Shown: positions 20,951 through 34,306, numbered from the stretch's first letter. The stretch: DNA of 64,000 bases from Hydrangea macrophylla (GCA_033977485.1 CM066988.1:75507169-75571168); one strand, 5' to 3'. The notes: generated from the letters alone by a model not told the origin. Numbers and translations are program-made.

Positions 20951-21373
20951 TATTTATTTTTATTTTTGGGAGCAAAAAACACAACTTTAGTTTATATTTT
21001 TTTATTCTTTTTTTTAATAAATATTTTTTTATTCTTATTTTATTTGTATTTTAGACTTTCAGATTATTAAAAATTATTTTTATAACTAGAAAAATGCCCT
21101 AACAGCACCTAATCAGGTCAAATGAGTTAGGCGGGTTGACCCGCTTAAAGTGTGACCCAACCCCTTTATTAATCGTGTCAAACGGGTCGACTCATTTATA
21201 ACCCGTGCCCTGGGTCATCCAAACCCACTTATTTTCATGTCAAGTCAAAAATTATAACCCCTATCTTTGACCCCAAAAAAAAAAATCATGCCATTATTAA
21301 TGTGCTTTTGAAGCGGTCTAATCTTCGACCCAAACAAAACAATTATAAAAAATTTAAAGAGTAAAGATTTAAG

Positions 21374-21493
21374 CACTAAATTTGTGCACCGAATAATCAG
21401 TGTCGTCTATTTCGATGGATCCCACGGATAAGCGTGGGTGTAGGGTCCATCGAAATGGACGGCACCGATCATTCGGTGCATAATTTCAGTGCA
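21374..21493. mobile_element. Foldback MITE (GTGCACCG family, copy 1)
   Basis: GCACTAAATTTGTGCACCGAATRATCRGTGYCGTCYATTTCGATGGA-type arms face each other around a ~30 bp loop (GGATCCCACGGATAAGCGTGG). The core given is the well-paired part; weaker pairing extends to about 21360 and 21520. Related to 21541-21685 and to the split copy at 59304-62944. Confidence 0.75.
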
Positions 21494-21540
21494 TTTTTTC
21501 GGTAACTCTAGTATTGTTACTTTTTAAAAGAAAATTCCAT

Positions 21541-21685
21541 GAGGTACCGACGAGGACCACCGAACGGTCGGTGCCGTCCATCTCGGCGAAATCCACGCTC
21601 TGATCATATGAGATCCATCGAGATGGACGGCACCGATCATCCGGTGCACCATTTTAGTTCACCCGATCGGTGCCTGTAGCAATAC
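21541..21685. mobile_element. Foldback MITE (GTGCACCG family, copy 2)
   Basis: Arms with CGGTGCCGTCCATCTCGRYG (left) and its complement (CATCGAGATGGACGGCACCG, right); outer parts CCGACGAGG / CACCCGATCGG are more diverged. It lies ~50 bp from copy 1. Confidence 0.7.
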
Positions 21686-21782
21686 TCCTTTTAAAAAGGG
21701 TCTAATCTAAACGGGTTGCAATATACTTGGAGATCCATGCACCGACCAATAGTGAGACAGGAGTGTGAACTGACTGCAATCC

Positions 21783-21952
21783 GAGTAAAACTTGGGATAC
21801 AATTAAATACACAATTTTTGGGACACAACTCAATTAATGTGTCTATCTCTCTCCTATGATGTCACTGGACTCCATAATGACACAGGAGAAAGATAAACAC
21901 ATTAATTAAATTGTGTCTCAAAAATTGTGTAATTGTGCCCTAAATATTACTC
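21783..21952. mobile_element. Foldback MITE (GAGTAA/TGTGTCTATCTCTCTC family, copy 1)
   Basis: Ends GAGTAAAACTTGGGATACAA and inverted GAGTAATATTTAGGGCACAA, then ACACAATTTTTGRG and AATTAATGTGTYTATCTYTCTCC on both arms. Sister copies lie at 39127-39299, 42040-45459 (split) and 45501-45680. No clean TSD here. Confidence 0.75.
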
Positions 21953-22946
21953 GTCAAAGTATCTAACCAATTAAACACAGTCAAAGCCGTTAAACGCACC
22001 GAAAGAACCGAAAAAGTTCCCAAAAAAAAAAAAAGTTTAGAAGTTGGGCCCAACTCCCAAGTAAGGACTAAGTACCTGATTTACCCAAGAGACGTGATTG
22101 GATGAAATTGATACTTTATTCAAAACGTCGGGGCACCAAATAAACGAAAAAAAATTACTCCTATTTAACAACACTAAAAGGACAGCACTCGGTGCTCTGT
22201 TTTGTGACAGCATTCCTTTGGTCCACCGTCCATGTATGTAAGTGTTGCACGTGGTGTGACAATGATTGATAATATGTCACTGTATCTAAAATTATTGACA
22301 AAACATTTTAAAATTTTTGAAACTAAATATGAGATTTAAATTTGAAATTTAGTATTACTCCAAAGCACTCTCGTAAAAGAATAAATAATGTGATAGAAGG
22401 ATAGTTGTACCCAATGGTAAGGGCGGATTTAGAAATTTCATGTGACCCCGGAGAGAGGAGTTTTGGGGGTAATTGAGCGTGCTGAGGTTCGGAGCAGCGC
22501 CCAAAAGTTAATATTGCTATATGTAGTGCCCAAAAGTTAATAGGATACACGTGCACAAATAATGATATTTTGTTGAAGAAAAAAATCAAATTAAATCAAA
22601 TCAAATTAAAATAAAACGTATTCCAACAACTAGCTCAAGCTTCAACCACGCAATTTATTTACATTGACCGTTTTGCACATACAATCAATTCTGTAAATAC
22701 TAATTATATTTTATGCAATTTACATTGTTCTCAATTTATTCTTGAACAAAATTTTCTTGTATTTTTTTTTCTTTTTTTTTCACTGAAACTACTGAAAAAC
22801 ACTCGACAATCAACAAGGTGAGAAGATTCGGAGCGGATTAAGATTTGGCATTTTGGCACTTTATATAACAACAATGCCAAAAGAAATAGCATTTGACATA
22901 AAGAGTATCCCGTTTCTAGTTTCCTCTTTCATTATATATATATAAA
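21953..22946. other. Intergenic, no gene recognised
   Basis: AT-rich spacer. 22420-22520 (AGGGCGGATTTAG, GCGCCCAAAAG) resembles plant hAT MITE ends without a detectable partner. No coding. Confidence 0.45.
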
Positions 22947-23142
22947 CAGAGATTCTATAAAGAGGGCGCCCTTTTTTTATTAAAGAGCGGACCCTTTTTT
23001 GCGGTGTAAAAAGTGAGAATTTTTCACAAAAAAATGAGAATTTCTCACATCTTTAATTATGTGAGAAATTCTCACTTTTTACACGGCCAAAAAAAGGTCC
23101 GCTCTTTAATAAAAAAAGGGCGCCCTCTTTATAGACTGACTG
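22947..23142. mobile_element. Foldback MITE (TA-microsatellite family, copy D)
   Basis: Ends CAGAGATTCTATAAAGAGGG and inverted CAGTCAGTCTATAAAGAGGG, then GCGCCC, TTTTTTTATTAAAGAGCGGACC and a GTGTAAAAAGTGAGAATTT arm; the arms pair over ~85 bp. Flanked by TATATA. Confidence 0.88.
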
Positions 23143-24104
23143 TATATATAAATATTGGTAGATATATTTTGTGCCAACCATTCATGTTACATTATAAAAA
23201 TTAGGACATCACCCCCTTTTAAGGCTCCTTTTTTCTGGCTCACTCTCATGATTTTTTTTTTTTTGGCTTAAATGCATAACTTACCCCCTAAAGTTTGGTC
23301 CCTATTTCAGTTTAGTCTCTGTAGTTTTAATTGTGTCATTTTGGTCTATAAATTTTTTAAGTAGAAGCAATTTGATCCAAATGTCACTACCCATCCCGCT
23401 ACGCGCGGAAATAGGACAATCGTAAACCCGTAATCTCCGACTTAAGAACTTGCGTTAACAATCTGAAAACACTGTCTTAACCCTGCTTTCAGTCTTGCCT
23501 GATTTATTGAAGCTCACAGTAACAAGAAATTAGGATAAATCCTTGTAGCTCGGGACCAGTGCTAACGTAGGGACCGAGCGGTAACTCCCTCATTATAGGA
23601 CCAACATTCAGTCAAGAAACTCTAGAATGCACGAGCATTTGTCACTCTGAAAGTTGGAAAGATAGGTGGCACGTCACCAAGGCTTATCCAGTTCCATTAA
23701 AGTAAATAACAACGAAAAATATAAGTAAAAATCGTAAAAATCAGAGTTATAAAAAGTTTTGTGTATTTGAAAACACTTAACGAAACATCCTAGTTGAAAA
23801 CAGCAATCCAGTCGACTGATCCAGGGTCCGGTCTACTAGAAATGCAAGATACAAAGAGCTTGAAAATTTCAGAAGTCTTCCAATCGACTGTGTCGAGGGA
23901 CCCAGTCGACTGTGGTGCAAATTTTTAGTTCAATTGGAACCTTCCTGTCTACTGAACCAATATTTTCTATTTTTAAAATAATATCTAATCGACTGAGATA
24001 TCCCACTCGTCCAGTCGACAGTTTCGTTAACAGAACCAAAACCATATTTTTCAACCAATAATCTAGTCGACTGTGTCAGGGACCCAGTCGACTGTTTTTC
24101 AGTA

Positions 24105-26376
24105 TTATGATAGGTAAATGGGACCAGTTTGGGTACCCATGTGAGGGCATATTTGAATGCAATTCATAATTAGTAGGTTTAATAGCAATCTTATAATATA
24201 TGTGGGACCACGTTTAGGGACCCAAACGTGGTCCCACGCAGAACATAGATTAAATTCATTTAGAAGATGTGGGTGATTAATGGAATTACCTTAGGGGTTT
24301 CATAATAAACACTTAGAAAATTCTAGGTGTATAAATGAAAAGTGTTAAAATGTTGTGTGTACATCTTAGGATGAGTCACTAGGATGACTCATTAGTTTCA
24401 AATAGATTGAAGGATTAAGAAACACATAGGGAGAGAACTGAGAGCTTCGACAAAGATGATGGGGGTTTCGCACAACTTCCCGACGCCGTATCTTCGCCGT
24501 CCGACGTTGGTTTTTCGATCCGAGATCGGATTTGGACTCGTAGAGGTAAGAGGATCACATGCACGTCTTTTATTTTCAGTTTTGACAACATTTTTTCAAC
24601 GACCGTCCTTGGTTATTAGCAATTGATGTATCAAAATCATGTAGGATTAACTCTAGAACAAGAATTGGACAAGATTCGAGTTTGGAATTGGATTCTTGCA
24701 GCTTAATTGATTAATAATCGAAGATGTGAGTGTTCTGATCTCAAAATTGGGTGTTTAGATGTGCTCATATGATAATTGTTGCTATAGTTGCTTAATTCAT
24801 ACTTATGTATATAAATGTTGATGAATTTGGGTAATAAGCATATCAATTATACATTATTGATATGCTTATATCAAATAATGTACAATTGATATGCTTATAT
24901 GCTAAGTTGCTTAAATATTTATGTGGATCAAAGGGAAGTCAAATAGTGGTAACCATTTATAGGTCCCATATGTAAGGGATAGTAAGTCTTAAAGAGAAAG
25001 GGTGTGGTGACCACCACAATGAAATGACGGTGACGCCTTCGGGGTCACAAGAGTGTGTGATATGCTATATGCGACAAAAGAGTGAGAAAGATCAGGGATG
25101 AGAAGGACCCGGGGTGGTAAATGGAGTTATTTGCCTTTTCGGAGATCATTTTGTTGATGTTGATAATGATTGTTTCATTTGCATATTGAACATTCCAATA
25201 GCATGATTAGTTTTCTCACTAAGCAAATGTTTAAACGAAAAATATGTTTTCTGTTATGGTTATTCAATAACCATCGTAGGAACCGAACGGGAGGATGAAA
25301 GGAAATGAATCACGCGATGGGTTGGTTTTTGGGAGTTCTGAACATGTAGATGTGCTCATGGGCTTAGGTATTAACGTCCCTAATGTAACTCTTGTTTTGG
25401 AAAATGTTATGAGTAACTTGAGTTTTGGAAGGTTTGTAATATATCAAGTTCAAGTGTGGTGTTGGATATGCCTTTGAGTGTGAGTTGCACTTACAAGCCA
25501 CAAGTCATGTGTGTTGGAGGAGTTTTGGGGAGTTAAGTAACTCTTGATGTAAATTAAACTTAGCATCTCTTGTTTGAGTGTTTATGCTCATGTTGGGATA
25601 AAATGTGGATTTGGTATATGTTTAAGCTCTTAGTCGGAGCATTATGAGTTTTGGGTATGTGACTAGCTAACCAAGTGTTTAAAATAATTTTGAAAACTCT
25701 TTGCAGTTTGGTTAAGGTTTGGAGACACAATGGAATGGTTTGAGATGTTTTTAGAAGTTTTTATGTTGGTTGGGTTGGGTTAATGAAAGTTGGGATAAAT
25801 TCATGAACCATGAAAGAAATTTATGTGTTTAAATTGTTATATCTCATTTGGATATGTTGTGTTAATGTTTAGAAACACTTGAAAATGTTCTTGGAAATGT
25901 TTTTGATGTTCCCACAAAGTTTGGTTGAGTTTTGACATGTTTAGACTTGAAAAACCAGAGTTTTTAGTTTTAGGGAACTGTTCTGAAGATGTTGGATCAA
26001 TCTGGCCTTTCTGCGGATTGATCAGCCCATTTTGGGAACATTCTGCTAAAAAAATAGAAAGATGGATCGATCCAGCCTTTCTGCGGATCGATCTGCCCCT
26101 GTAAAATCCAACTGTCCACTTTTACGGAAACAAGTATAACTCTTTCTAGAAAGCTCAACTTTGCACGCCGTTTTTTGTGTTGGAATCGGGACTCAAAGAC
26201 CTATCTTTTGGTATAACATTTGCTATACTTTATTAATGACCCCTTGGGGCTGTTTTGTATCAAGAATGTTCGTTTATTGAGTTTGAATTATGTTTTTCTT
26301 AGTGATTAGTGTAAGTTTTGGTGTATGGGCTTGTTACACATGTCCTAATCTGCTCGAGGCAAGTTGGGGTGTGACG
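24105..26376 (+). repeat. 5' LTR (5'-truncated) of the nested Ty3/gypsy element
   Basis: Aligns with 30496-32662: GGGACCAGTTTGGGTACCC, the CCGTATCTTYRCCGTCCGAC leader, GGACTCGTRGAGGTAAGAG and the GATCGATCYGSC block near 26065 and 32340. It ends GGGGTGTGACG with G for the canonical final A. Small indels distinguish it from the 3' LTR, such as a ~75 bp stretch near 26010-26085 shortened in the 3' copy. Confidence 0.88.
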
Positions 26377-26379
26377 ATA

Positions 26380-26393
26380 TTTGGTATCCGAGC
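26380..26393 (+). other. Primer-binding site
   Basis: TTTGGTATCCGAGC, 3 nt after the 5' LTR. It matches the initiator tRNA-Met-complementary TGGTATCAGAGC with one change. Confidence 0.8.
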
Positions 26394-29300
26394 AATAGGC
26401 TAGAGCCTTGGGGACGAGTGACGAATACGACGTATAAAAAGCATAAAAAGGATGCTTAGCTATGAAGATCATGCATATACGTTTATTTAGCATGCTTAAA
26501 ATTTGTTTAGCATGCATAATATGTTATTTATGTTAACATGCATGTAAATGATTATAAGGATGCCAGGCTTAATTGTCTAGTAGTGATGAAATTGGGAAAA
26601 ATATAGACATCACAAATAAGTATGGAATGTGTAAAAGAATTGTAGAAGAAGTATAAGAAACTCTGAATCCAGAGGTAAGAACGGAGCTACCAATCATAGC
26701 AGAAATTCTAAAATAGTCTTGACAATGACACGAGGAGGTTAAAAGATTGGGAAAAGGTCAAAGTAAAAGTCATGGTGGGCTTAAAACAAAACGTGGGAGG
26801 AGTTCATCGGTATGTGGTATTCTAAAGGTAATGAGGTTGCGTTGTATAATGTGTCAAAAACAAAATTGAGGTATATGCTATATAATCTACTATAATTGTA
26901 GGCAACTTAGGTATCTTGTGAAGAATTGTACAAATTTGGGTACAAAGTGCAGGGGTAATTGTTATGGATGTGGTCAACGGGGCCACTGGGTATAGTACTA
27001 TTTTAATAAATGACAAGAGGGTCCAAGCTTTTCGACATCTAAGACTATCTCAGAATCCGTTCAACCGCCAAAGGGGGAGAGAACCACAAAAAGATAGGAG
27101 CTCTTAACTTATGCTTGAGGCACTATGAACATCAGGTAATGTGTAAGGCTATTCATTTATTTGTCTATAATCAATGCAAGTATTTTTTATTGTCGAAGAA
27201 CTATGTATTGGTTGTATCGTAACAATCATTGAATGATCAAGTATACTATTGGGGATCTTGGGAGGTTAGCTGAGTTAGTAATATTTAAATCGGGAGTATA
27301 TGTGATTGATTCTTGCATATCAGGGGTGAATATTGTGAGGGTGATACGAAACCGTTCTCAGTGATTATGGCGTTGTTCTTTGAATTCACAACTGTGTATG
27401 ACTGGTTCGCAAAGAGAAAAAAAATGCAGTTGATTGTTTAATGATTGGGTACTGAGTCAAATGGAGTTGTATTTTCCAGATAGTCAATTTGATGTTGTCA
27501 TTCAACATCGTGAGAACCGTTAGAGTTTGTCGGCTAACTGAGAGGAGGTTGTTAGAAGTTTCTATATATGAAATATGCACATCAAGAAAATGTGGTATAA
27601 GAAAAATATAATATAGTTACCCATAGACTGGTATTGATAGCTACTCAATGTTTGAGGAAGCACTGGTTATGATATGATTGTCAATCAAGTAATTATACTA
27701 TGATGGGTAGTAGATAACTGTTGAATTGAATAAGCTTCTATTTTTTGCGAAATTGACGTAATTTGATTATTTCATGTTGTGTCATCATTTAAGTTACCAT
27801 ATAGCGAGGAGGAAAAGTTAGAAGTTTGGACTTATCAGAGTAAGCATATACATTGAGTTGAGTTGAGAATATTTTGACAGTGGGAGTTTTGCATATGCAC
27901 ATGGGCTATTTTGACAGTGAGTGAAATCTTGAATGCATTATGAGACGACTAATTGAACAACGTGCTTAGTAGATGTTAATTGGACTACCAATGGTTAGAA
28001 CTATAAGTAACTCTTTGGGTAGTATATTAAAGGGGGTTATTGACATTACTATGAAAAGAAAAATAGAACAACTAGATTGGGTATTGAGAATCGGGATTGA
28101 ATGAAGCTACAGTTGAGAATGGATGTTAAATAGTGAATGAATAAAACTGTTGATTGATCTTAGATGTGTTAGTACTTTTGATCAAAATTTGAGAATGGTT
28201 AATAAAAGATTAAGGTAGAAAATATTACGGGGATTATGGTACAAGATTAGAGCAGATGATGATTGTAATGATATTTAAAGTAACCTGAGTACCATTCGTG
28301 ACCATTGATGCTGTAAACTGATTATTTGGATATATTGAAATAAACTTGGGATGGAATTATATATCAACTATTCTAATGGAGTTGGGGAATTTTGTTAGAG
28401 GTGAAAGCTTATGCTAAGGTTATATTCTGATAAAGTGTGGTAGCGTAAATTTCGATACTTGTAACAGTGAAAACTGTGGGAAAAAGATAAGAAATGATAG
28501 AAGATAAGAGGTTGATATTATTTACAATCACAGAACATGTTTGGTTATTGACTCGGGGTACATGTGAATGTTTTTGGGAGTTATAGAATTGATTTGAGAA
28601 GATAATGACCATAACTAGATTAATTAGCATTGGGAAATTTGCTAGTTATAGCGAAGTACAATGTCAGATTGGGCTATATGGTGATGTAACAATTACTTAT
28701 GCTTTATGGAAGATTGAAACTGTATGAGTATAATACGTGACACAAGGTTTGAAATAGGCAGTGATATTCCTACATGTATGAAGTTTATAAAGGTTGTTGG
28801 GATTCAGAATAGCGTCTATTTGACAAAAAAATCGAGTTCATGATAGGGGAAATAATTGGAACTTATGCTAGACTATGAGATGAAAATTTCACGCAAAACA
28901 GGTAAAGTCAAATGGTTGTTAATGTTATTAGTATGAGATCGACAAGAAAGAGTTAATATGCGAATTGACAATTTGAGAACAATTGAGTCAAGATTTAGAA
29001 TTGTTAGATGCTAAAATTACCCTGGAAATTGGGGAATAAAAGACGGTCATAATTTGGGTTCAACCAACAATATTGTGTTATATTATAAGAAGTTGGCCTA
29101 AGGATCTATATTGTTGTGTGTCCATAAAGAGATTTAACAAATTGTTGAGAAAGAATGATTAACTTTTCTTTATAGTAAGTCGTGTTGAAGTCTAAAAGTT
29201 AGGTATGTATTCCGATTGAAGATAGCTCAAGGAAAGAATTTTGTAGAAGAAATATTGAAGTCCTCAAGAAGAATATGGAAAACAATTTATCAGTGATTGA

Positions 29301-30211
29301 GTATGAAATGATATTGATCGCATTTTATTGTATGTGATAACTTGATAATCAGTGACAAGGGGTACAAGCCTTCTTGAAGAGTGATTTGAAATTCGAGTAC
29401 TATTAATTACAAGCTGAGATATTGTGACGATTGGTGTAGATGGAACTATAAAGCACTTTATGTGACGTGTTGTATATTTGGAAAAATAAGGCAAACATAC
29501 CGGAGGTTCGCGAAAGTATTGCAAATGATATTGATGACCAATGAAAAGAACATGTGTCGTGATGAATTTCATGGTGGGATTGTCAAGTTGATGTGATTTA
29601 GATGTTGGTACATACATGATTGTGAAAAGGTTGACCGAGTCAGTTAACGGTCACTGATTAAAGCTGCGAATTCACAAGGGGTAATTGAATTGTATGTGAA
29701 AGGAAACTGTAAGATTGTGTAGGCATTGATACTCCGGAATGACGTAGTTGAATGTATCAAAATTCTGAAGTTGTACAAGAAGAAAAAGAAAAGATATTGA
29801 GTTGTAGCAGAGTAATATCCGCAAGCTAATGATTAACAGGAAAAATAAACTACAGGTAATTGAGTTTCATTTCTAGAATGATTAAGGAAAAGTATCTATG
29901 ATGGGAAAGAAATGGTTCAAAAGGTGTATCTGTGGTAAGTAATATGATTTGAAGGATGGAACAAAAAGAGGTTGCAAAGTCAATTCATGGGATTGTTAGA
30001 AGTCTAGAAAGGAATGCGAACTGGAAACTTATCGATTAAGGTTGCAGTCACAATCAACCAAAGGGGTGTGATGTGTTTCAAGCCTTCGTGTTACAGTGCT
30101 AATTGTCAAGTTGAAATCAAGACAATGCTTATGAACTATTAGAAGTTTGAGATGGAAATGTATGTTTATTGATATTACAAGATGAGGAAAGTTTGGGGAC
30201 AAACTTCTTAA
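26394..30211 (+). pseudogene. Degraded gag-pol remnant
   Basis: Almost nothing survives as open frame. At 26960-26998 the translation reads CYGCGQRGHW followed by V and a stop, a gag zinc knuckle with its last cysteine lost (TAC). Around 27698-27737 a frame with two stops retains DG...ELNKL, reminiscent of the reverse-transcriptase block that normally reads DG-x-R-x-C-x-D-Y-R-x-L-N. These two traces and the flanking PBS/PPT are the only evidence for gag-pol; the second is weak. Confidence 0.55.
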
Positions 30212-30225
30212 AATGGAGGGAGAAA

Positions 30226-32662
30226 TGTAACGCCCGTACTCAGAAAGAAGACTAACGTGATATTAATATGTGTTAATTAAAGATGATTAATGCATAAAAT
30301 GGTTTCATATGAGGTTATGAACCCACATGTAGAATAATAAGGTATTTAAATGCGGACACAGATGAAAGTCTTATAAAAGGCAGGAATGGCATAAATGTGG
30401 GGCCCAATGAGAGTCTAATTAAAACAATTTTCATTTTGATGGTATGATATGTTTATATGAGTACTTATTTAAATGTTTAAAAATATTATTATGTCTTATG
30501 ATAAGTAAATGGGACCAGTTTGGGTACCCATGTGAGGGCGTATTTGAATGCAATTCATAATTGGTAGGTTTAATAGCAACCTTATACGTGGGACCACGTT
30601 TGGGAACCCACGCGGAACATAGACTAAATTCATCTAGAAAATGTGGATGATTAATGGAATTACCTTGAGGGTTTCATAATAAACACTTAGAAAATTCTGG
30701 GGGTATGAATGAAAAGTGTTAAAAAGTTGTGTGTACATCTTAGGAAGAGTCACTAGGATGACTCATTAGTTTTAAACAGAATGAAAGATTGAGAAACTTG
30801 TAGGGAGAGAACCGAGAGCTTCGATAAAGACGACAGGGGTTTCGCACGACTTCCCGACACCGTATCTTTACCGTCCGACATTCGTTTTTCGATCCGAGAT
30901 CGGATTTGGACTCGTGGAGGTAAGAGGATTACATACATGTCTTTTATTTTCAGTTTTGACAACATTCTTTCAACAACCGTTCTTGGTTATTAGCAATTGA
31001 TGTATCAAAATCATGTAGGATTAACTCTAGAACAAGAATTGGACAAGATTCTAACTGGGAATTGGATTCTAGGAGCTTAATTAGTTAAGAATCGAAGAGG
31101 TGAGTGTTCTAATTTCAAAATTGGGTGTTTAGATGTGCTCATGTGATAATTGTTGCTAGTAGTTGCTGAATCCATGCTTATGTATATAAATGTTGATGAA
31201 TTTGGGTAAAAAGTATATCAATAATGTGAAATTGCTATACTTATATGCTAAGTTGTTTAAATACTTATGTGGATCAAAGGGAAGTCAAGTAGTGGCCACC
31301 ATTTATAGGTCACATATGTAAGGGATTGTAAGCCCTCAAGAGAAAGGGCGTGGTGACGACCACAATGAAATGATAGTGATGCCTTCGGGGTCATAAGAGT
31401 GTGTGATACGCTATATGCGATAAAAGAGTGAGAAAGATCCAGGATGAGAAGGACCCGGGGGTGGTGACTGGAGTTACTTGACTTTCTGGAAATCATTTTG
31501 TTGATGTTGATAATCATTGTTGTATTTGCATATTGAACATTACAATAGCATGATTAGTTCTCCCACTAAGCGAAAGCTTAAACGAAAAATAAGTTTTCTG
31601 TTGTGGTTATTGAATAACCACTGTAGGTACTGAACGAGAGGATGAAAGGAAATGAATCACGCAACGGGTTGGGTTTGGGAGTTGTGAACATGTAGATGTG
31701 CTCATGGGCTTAGTTGTTAAAGTCCCTAATGTAACTCTTGTTTTGGAAAATGTTATGAGTAACTTGAGTTTTGGAAGATTTGTAATATGTCAAGTTCAAG
31801 TGTGGTGTTGGATATACCTTTGAGTGTGAGTTGGACTTGCAAGCCACAAGTCATCTATGTTGGAGGAGTTTTGGGGAGTTAAGTAACTCTTGATGTAAAT
31901 TAAACTTAGCATACCTTGTTTGAGTGTTTATGCTCATGTTGGGATAAAAATGTAGATTTAGTGTATGTTTAAGCTCTTAGTCGGAGTATTATGAGTTTTG
32001 GGTATGTGACTATCTAACCAAGTGTTTGAAAATGATTTTGAAAACTCTTTGCAGTTTGGTTAAGGTTTGGAGACACATGGGATTGGTTTGAGATATTTTT
32101 AGAAGTTTTTATGTTGGTTGGGTTGGGCTAATGAAAGTTGGGAGTAAAATCATGAACCATGAAAGAAATTTATGTGTTTAAATTGGTTTATTTCACTTGG
32201 AAATGTTGTGTTAATGTTTATAAACACTTGGAAATATTTTTGGCAACGTTTTTTATGTTCCAACAAAGTTTGGTTGAGTTTTGACATGTTTAGACTTGAA
32301 AAACCAAAGTTTTTAGCAGTAGGGAACTGTTCTACAGAAGCCGGATCGATCCGGTTTTTCCGCGGATCGATCCGCCCCTATAAAACCTGACTGTCCACTT
32401 TTACGGAAACAAAAATAACTCTTTCTAGAAAACTCGGCATTGTGCACTATTTTTTTGCGTAGTAACTGGGACTCAAAGACCTATCTTTTGGTACAAATTT
32501 GTTATACTTTATTAATAATCATTTTGCCCTTAGGGCTCTTTTGTGTCAAGAATGTTTGTTTATGGAGTCTAAATTATGTTTTTCTTAGTGATTAGTGTAT
32601 GTTTTGGAGTATGGGCTTCTTACACGTATCCTAATCCGCTCGAGGCGGGTTGGGGTGTGACA
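30226..32662 (+). repeat. 3' LTR of the nested Ty3/gypsy element
   Basis: 2437 bp, opening TGTAACGCCCGTACTC right after a purine tract and closing GGTTGGGGTGTGACA. It is the more complete of the two LTRs, including the ~270 bp 5' part absent from the left copy. Confidence 0.9.
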
Positions 32663-33628
32663 TAACTCCTCCAAATTCTTATTACAACATGTGGATTGGA
32701 AAACAAAAATTTATACAAGAGATGCTCCCAGGTACTCCCACGACCTCACTCCTCACGTTTCTTCTTTCTTTTCTTCTTATCATCTGTAATGTAATAAGCC
32801 TACACTGCCCAGCTATATGCTGAGTGTACAATTCTAAACAAATACATATAAGGCAATTTATGCTTAAACATCTAAATCACATAATTTAGTCTCTGGGGAG
32901 AGAGATATGCATTCATCCGGTATATCGACAAGTCTTAAATCTTAAACCGCGATACCAATGGCGAGCCAAAGATCACTCAACCTTTGCATCCATTTGCTCT
33001 GGCTGGACCGGTTCCCAAATCAAGCAAGCAGTCATCACTACTATAACTCTCAAACACTGAGAGGCGTACCTCGGCATTAAATTATACCAAGCTCCCCTAT
33101 GACCCACATAATCACTTAGTATACTCACATAGTCATATCAGCATGCTTTTCCATACATACTCGCTAAAATTAACGGGCCCAATTTAACACATGAATTTTG
33201 CCTGAATCACAATTTCATACACAATATCCAAAAGCATCCAAAATTTCTTATGTTACACAGGTTAAAAATTTATACCTTAAGCTTTAACTCTATAACTTTA
33301 GGAGAAGTACAAGTAGCCTAATTAATCGTTGGATCTCTGATCTTAAAGGATTCCTACAAGTATTTACATGTTTTTTTTTTCAAATTTCTAGAATTAGCTT
33401 TTCGGAAAAACTTTGCCAAAAGAGGCTTAAGAGGTTTCAAATTGAAGCTCTTACCTCGAGGAGTCCAAACATGAAATTTTGTGAAAAATTGACGATCGAA
33501 AGTTTGTCGTTTGGCGTTGAGAAGATCGTAGCCAAAAATCTCCCTTCTCTCTCTCTCTCTCTCTCTCTCAAGATATATGTGTTTTGAGATATTTATGAAA
33601 ATATCTCATCCAGCATTATTATAGGTAC

Positions 33629-34244
33629 TGATACACCCAAAATCAGCCCATGCCCGAGCAGTTCTATTTTGCAAACTACTGACAAGCATCATCCTGAGCG
33701 GTTTGGTCCACCTGATGCCTCCCGAGCGGTTCATCCACGACCCGGCCAACAGGTCAGGAAGACCACACAAGCACATCCCACCGCGGGAACAACTCATTCG
33801 GGCCCACAGGCATGATCCCAAGCATTCCGGGTAGTTTCCTACTCAAGCTAGAAGACTAATGGAAAGTGCAAACTATTTCTTAATCTAATTAGGAAACCCC
33901 TACAATTAATGCCAATCTATGTCAATTGGATTATGTTTCCTTTTTCCTTGTACGAGTAGGTCTCTTACATCTAAAAAAGAGACCTCTCACCCCCCATTAA
34001 AGGGGCTGACTTTTCAGTCTATATAGCACCCCTATAGCATTCATCAATATGCCCCGCCGGCCTACGGTAGCTCCAAACTTGTTGGTTCACCACAGGCCCC
34101 CGGCTCATTTACAGTATAGTGAACGTGCTTAGACACAGCCGTGGACGTAGGTTCCTTCATTAACATGACCGAACCACATACAAAAAAACCAGTCTCTCAC
34201 ACTATATTGCTTTAATTTACTTTAACCAAATTTTGGCATCATCA
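33629..34244 (+). repeat. 5' LTR of gag-only element
   Basis: Near-identical to 36847-37469 apart from point changes and a short CTCTCCCC insertion in the 3' copy (near 37422). TATA-like TCTATATAGCA near 34017. Confidence 0.93.
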
Positions 34245-34246
34245 GC

Positions 34247-34263
34247 TTGGCGCCGTCTGTGGG
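34247..34263 (+). other. Primer-binding site of gag-only element
   Basis: TTGGCGCCGTCTGTGGG, the form widely seen right after the 5' LTR of plant Tat/Retand-like elements. Confidence 0.75.
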
Positions 34264-34306
34264 AAGCGACAAGTCTTCTCATCAACAAATCTCTTGGCTA
34301 ATAGCC

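Larger units (their letters stand above)
20006..21263. mobile_element. Non-autonomous hAT element (GGGTGGCAAT family, copy 2)
   Basis: TIRs TAGGGATGGCAATC (20006) and the inverted TAGGGGTTATAATT (ending 21263). Perfect 8 bp TSD TCTTTGAC at 19998-20005 and 21264-21271. Same family as 3433-4563: GTGTCGGGTC subterminal repeats and an internal GGTTCGG-rich block. It is itself host to a foldback MITE (20409-20587) and a Stowaway MITE (20678-20950). After the right TSD, 21287-21333 repeats the sequence that lies left of the element (TTAATGTG, TTTTGAAGCGGTCTAATCTT). Confidence 0.88.
24105..32662 (+). mobile_element. Decayed Ty3/gypsy-type LTR retrotransposon with 2.3-2.4 kb LTRs
   Basis: LTRs 24105-26376 and 30226-32662, a primer-binding site at 26380-26393 and a purine-rich tract just before the 3' LTR (30212-30225, AAATGGAGGGAGAA). 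The internal region (~3.8 kb) is so degraded that no long frame remains. The 5' LTR lacks the first ~270 bp present in the 3' LTR (30226-30495), and no TSD can be read (right flank TAACT). It is nested in the reverse solo LTR 23382-37981. Long LTRs with TGTAAC...GTGACA ends and a TTTGGTATC...AGC primer site fit Tekay/Del-like chromoviruses; that lineage name is inference. Confidence 0.85.

Noticed and set aside
23866..24100. Repeated CAGTCGACTG palindromes as regulatory operators
   Set aside because: They lie inside the solo LTR, where such direct/inverted short repeats are common; no independent support.
29264..29617. 117-codon minus-strand ORF in the nested LTR element
   Set aside because: No domain, and antisense to a decayed gag-pol region of low complexity; expected by chance.
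34247..34306. Translation start upstream in the primer-binding site of the gag-only element
   Set aside because: The first ATG of that frame lies in TTGGCGCC...-adjacent non-coding leader; the start at 34307 gives the gag-like MPPKK beginning.
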